7,709 bases of DNA from Congregicoccus sp964517665 (lineage in GTDB: Bacteria > Verrucomicrobiota > Verrucomicrobiia > Opitutales > Opitutaceae). The stretch lies in NCBI GenBank assembly GCA_964517665.1, contig CAZFCY010000208.1:1-7709 (forward strand), in the 5' to 3' direction. Shown piece after piece: positions 6,301 to 7,709 of the stretch. Position 1 is the stretch's first letter, and the number at the start of each line of letters is the position of its first letter. A program made the translations under genes and the position numbers. The notes beneath the pieces are model-generated. The model was not told where the DNA came from. It searched no databases and saw nothing but the letters and a program-made list of their open reading frames with translations.

Positions 6301-7399
6301 GCGCATACTTGAACGCGGCGATATCGAACTCTTTCCACTGCGGTTCAGCGGAGTCGCCGGGATTCCAGCAAGGGAGGCTGCTGAATGCGCGAAAGACGTA
6401 GCCGCGTTCGCCGCGAGCGAGACGAATCGGATCCGCCGCCGGTGTCTCCCGCGCTTCCGAATGAGCTTCGTTGCCTGCTTCTGTTTTGCGCGGAGGCGGG
6501 GTGGCTGAACGGAGAAGCTCGAAGGTCAGCGGCGAGCGTTCGACATGCTTGAACAACAAGAGCGCAAAAAGTCGCGCCTGAACCTCGCCTTTCGCACTGC
6601 TGCCAACGTATCCGGGAAGCTGATACGATTCGGGCAGGCTATCGATAAGGTTGGTGAACCGGTCGAAATCAGCCGCGGCATCGGAGCGGCGCCCCCTCCA
6701 GGCTGCAACCGCCTGCTGCAGACGCGCGCGCGCTTTCGCTCCGGCGATGATTGGCCGTTTGGAGTCGGGGGTTGCGATCGAGTAGGTGTCAAACTCGTCG
6801 AGCTCCGGCGAATCGAAACGGGTCGCCGGATCATGAAGCACGCGCGGGAGAAGCTGCGAGTGTCGCTGACGGCGAACCATGACCGGGTCACCGGCGAAAT
6901 TGGCTGTGGATCCCGGATCACAAAACTTTGGCCAGTAAGCGCGCCCCTGCTGTTGGATCGCACCGGCTCCGTCGCAGACTTGGAGAAGCATGCTAACTGC
7001 GGCATCGCGAATGCATGCGTCGGCCTCGTTTCCGGCCAGCACGGCAGCGAACACTTCATCGAGCGATGGGGTCGTCTGGGCAGGCGTCAGATAAGGCGCG
7101 ATGGAATCGCGCAAGCCGCGGCGATTCGTGCCACGGCGTCGAAAGCATTCCCAGATCTGAAAGTCGTCCCCGGTGACGGCGATCTTTTCGCGAAGTCTTC
7201 CGAGAGCGGGATTCGCCGGGGCCGCGAGTGCGAGCAGGGCGACGAGATAGTAGTTAACCGCGTCTTGAAAGAGCGCGTGGTGCCGATGGAGCAACTCTTC
7301 GCCAGCCGTTGTCGGAATCCAAGGCGTTTGGCCCGCTGTGTCTTTGTGGTCGTTGAAGCGCTCGACCGCGCTGACGCGGCCTTGGTAGATGCGGTTCAT
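3299..7399 (-). CDS. cas12b: Cas12b (C2c1), RNA-guided DNA endonuclease of type V-B
   Basis: This is the 1366-residue effector. With crRNA and tracrRNA it would cut double-stranded DNA through its single RuvC site. The split RuvC domain is intact: motif I D746 (SVLGVDLGTRDAGA), motif II E1086 (DFIVIEDLSRY), and motif III D1237 (MQADLNAAINIALRG). AAYSSRFCSRAGAAGFRA (1133-1150), between motifs II and III, is characteristic of Cas12b. The first 740 residues form the recognition and wedge lobe, with a polar linker at about 300-325 and a charged helix at about 372-392. At about 1366 aa against some 1110-1150 for Alicyclobacillus and Bacillus members, it belongs to the large forms. From memory it is close to the Opitutaceae TAV5 protein across its whole length. 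The start at 7399 gives MNRIYQGRVSAVE, and a TGA lies in frame five codons upstream. I see no clear Shine-Dalgarno motif. Upstream, TTTACA (minus strand, about 7497) is the only -35-like element. The gene's end overlaps the ORF6N gene. Confidence 0.97.
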   Translation of the reverse strand: MNRIYQGRVSAVERFNDHKDTAGQTPWIPTTAGEELLHRHHALFQDAVNYYLVALLALAAPANPALGRLREKIAVTGDDFQIWECFRRRGTNRRGLRDSIAPYLTPAQTTPSLDEVFAAVLAGNEADACIRDAAVSMLLQVCDGAGAIQQQGRAYWPKFCDPGSTANFAGDPVMVRRQRHSQLLPRVLHDPATRFDSPELDEFDTYSIATPDSKRPIIAGAKARARLQQAVAAWRGRRSDAAADFDRFTNLIDSLPESYQLPGYVGSSAKGEVQARLFALLLFKHVERSPLTFELLRSATPPPRKTEAGNEAHSEARETPAADPIRLARGERGYVFRAFSSLPCWNPGDSAEPQWKEFDIAAFKYALTALNQIEEKTKERNEEAKKLEARLGYMRSDKPGKFSGASDQDEPPPILTGDPRIGRLRAILASDALRVANALTDGDAAEYGLHPRTIRGFRELRKLWRRQVTAGEVFSPEKQGILRNELREFQTANNETIGSVALFEALLDPENWIAWQEPDAQLASAWSAAGFVTDPNDPLTALVEEKELERRLARLREPVRLTPADAVYSRRQYYFSDVSKFSGGRKARNRHEPGALAFTTEIAICEQGVWKIQRVRISYSAPRLLRDGLRGETESGDLTSARWLQPMMEALVPTPPLLQDLTSCPVSLMPDATVSGERRILLNFPVTLDPNELVRQLGRKASWDGQFCGPKDEPFALRWPTDKWPEGKEPNAWYRRLSAFSVLGVDLGTRDAGAMAHLTVTSDAPGKAVHRFLGEAGGHRWFAHPSSTQLIRLPGEDAKIFVAGNNRPVAEKYGERGRLASETESAEAQMLIRQLGEDPDKLLGHVRSEARRFFPIQNDMLLVALRRAQARLARMQSLSWRVRDEKKLPEARTEIAQLTPDRADLDRADLVVTVDADLRLQRDLVTRALVLIANRVMPLRGRRWEWVPLRNEGRGYRLQQTDPGSDATPRRIAGQRGLSHERMEQIEELRRRCQSLNRALQHEPGQAVRIGPSTRGDELPDPCPTLLRKIENLREQRVDQTAHAILAAALGVRLRAPTKDSGTRNARDIHGEYEWFRDPVDFIVIEDLSRYLSSQDRARRENTRLMQWCHRQLVAKLRQLCETYGLPVLATPAAYSSRFCSRAGAAGFRAVQLSPEDCHEAPWRWTLERLAAHERAEKPLRDHALAEAQNVRELFATLDRINAGRAAAGKPPRTLLAPLAGGPIFVPLSGAPTMQADLNAAINIALRGIAAPDCHDIHHRIRTERKAGALQLRQSSQREKARWGSTPPALKIPEKSTASERMPNLFADRARIGFADQRVTLEGLDLPFATGVALWTAVKRRAWERVAALNHALVERWAQADDDIPM

Positions 7400-7502
7400 T
7401 ACAAGAGGGAATCAGGCGGCCATGGGGTAGCGGCGGGCGCAACGAGTGTCGGCCGCGAAGGGTATGCGGAGGCTGCCAGCGTTCAGCAGTCCTGTAAAGT
7501 TT

Positions 7503-7709
7503 CTACCTTCCTGGAAATTTCGCGTAATGCCTCAAAATCCGCAGCGCGATGTCGGTTTCGAAATCCGGGCTTGCGAGGGTCGTCGCTTTGCCTCGGCTCG
7601 CGCGGACGGTTTCCTTTTTCACCACCTGGCCGTCGAGCGGGTCGATCCACTCGACGTGGTGCTTGCCGCGGGGGAGATCGAGTTCGAGCGTGGTCGGGCC
7701 GCGGCCGTC
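7503..7709 (-). CDS. 3' end of an unrelated gene (68 residues), possibly a secreted glycosidase C-terminus
   Basis: An open frame enters from the right edge and ends at a TAG (7505-7503). It encodes 68 residues, starting DGRGPTTLELDLPRGKHHVE, then WIDPLDGQVVKKE, and ending RHYAKFPGR. Base and residue use look like real coding sequence in this GC-rich genome. The W-x-DP-x-x-G element followed by alternating hydrophobic strands resembles the C-terminal beta-sandwich of some bacterial glycoside hydrolases (the so-called putative collagen-binding domain). This is a weak resemblance from one short motif, and the product should be treated as unknown. The gene is read in the same direction as the cas genes and ends 103 bp before cas12b. 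It marks the boundary of the CRISPR locus and is probably not part of it. Confidence 0.6.
   Translation of the reverse strand, partial: DGRGPTTLELDLPRGKHHVEWIDPLDGQVVKKETVRASRGKATTLASPDFETDIALRILRHYAKFPGR

Noticed and set aside
7254..7442. Minus-strand frame of 62 codons overlapping the cas12b start
   Set aside because: It is an out-of-frame shadow of the cas12b 5' end. The overlapping cas12b N-terminus matches the family.

Overview
The window holds a type V-B CRISPR-Cas locus, all of it read from the minus strand. In transcription order (right to left) it runs: the 3' end of an unrelated gene (7503-7709), cas12b (3299-7399), an ORF6N-domain gene (2695-3318), a cas4-cas1 fusion broken by an assembly gap (841-2692), cas2 (486-782), a probable tracrRNA gene (about 345-420), a leader, and a CRISPR array of 36-nt repeats that runs off the left edge (1-171). 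The DNA is GC-rich. From memory, the Cas12b closely resembles the protein of Opitutaceae bacterium TAV5, including its first residues and its DDIPM C-terminus. This suggests Verrucomicrobiota, probably Opitutaceae. No alignment was run.

Effector and operon. Cas12b is a large (1366 aa) RNA-guided nuclease with an intact RuvC triad (D746, E1086, D1237). Its 3' end overlaps the ORF6N gene by 20 nt. The ORF6N stop lies 2 nt before the cas4-cas1 start. The three frames therefore look like one translationally coupled operon, with a phage-type ORF6N protein lying between effector and adaptation genes. The ORF6N gene carries an in-frame 45-bp tandem duplication. Each copy contains a 27-bp AT-rich palindrome built on TCACA-N3-TGTGA.

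Adaptation module. Cas4-Cas1 and Cas2 would acquire spacers. The cas1 part is crossed by ten Ns. The residue run GRNRRPPRD is present on both sides of the gap but encoded by clearly different DNA. The join is therefore probably between two divergent alleles or loci and not within one continuous gene. Whether the array side and the Cas12b side come from the same chromosome is thus not proven.

RNA components. Between cas2 and the array lies an inverted, degenerate copy of the repeat (349-376, 24 of 28 positions). Its pairing pattern with the repeat (16-bp duplex, 6-nt internal loop, 6-bp duplex, 6 nt to the spacer) has the geometry I recall for the Alicyclobacillus acidoterrestris Cas12b tracrRNA:crRNA pair. 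A hairpin next to it places a CCGCC that can pair with the repeat's 3' end. This is the best evidence for the tracrRNA and for minus-strand transcription of the array.
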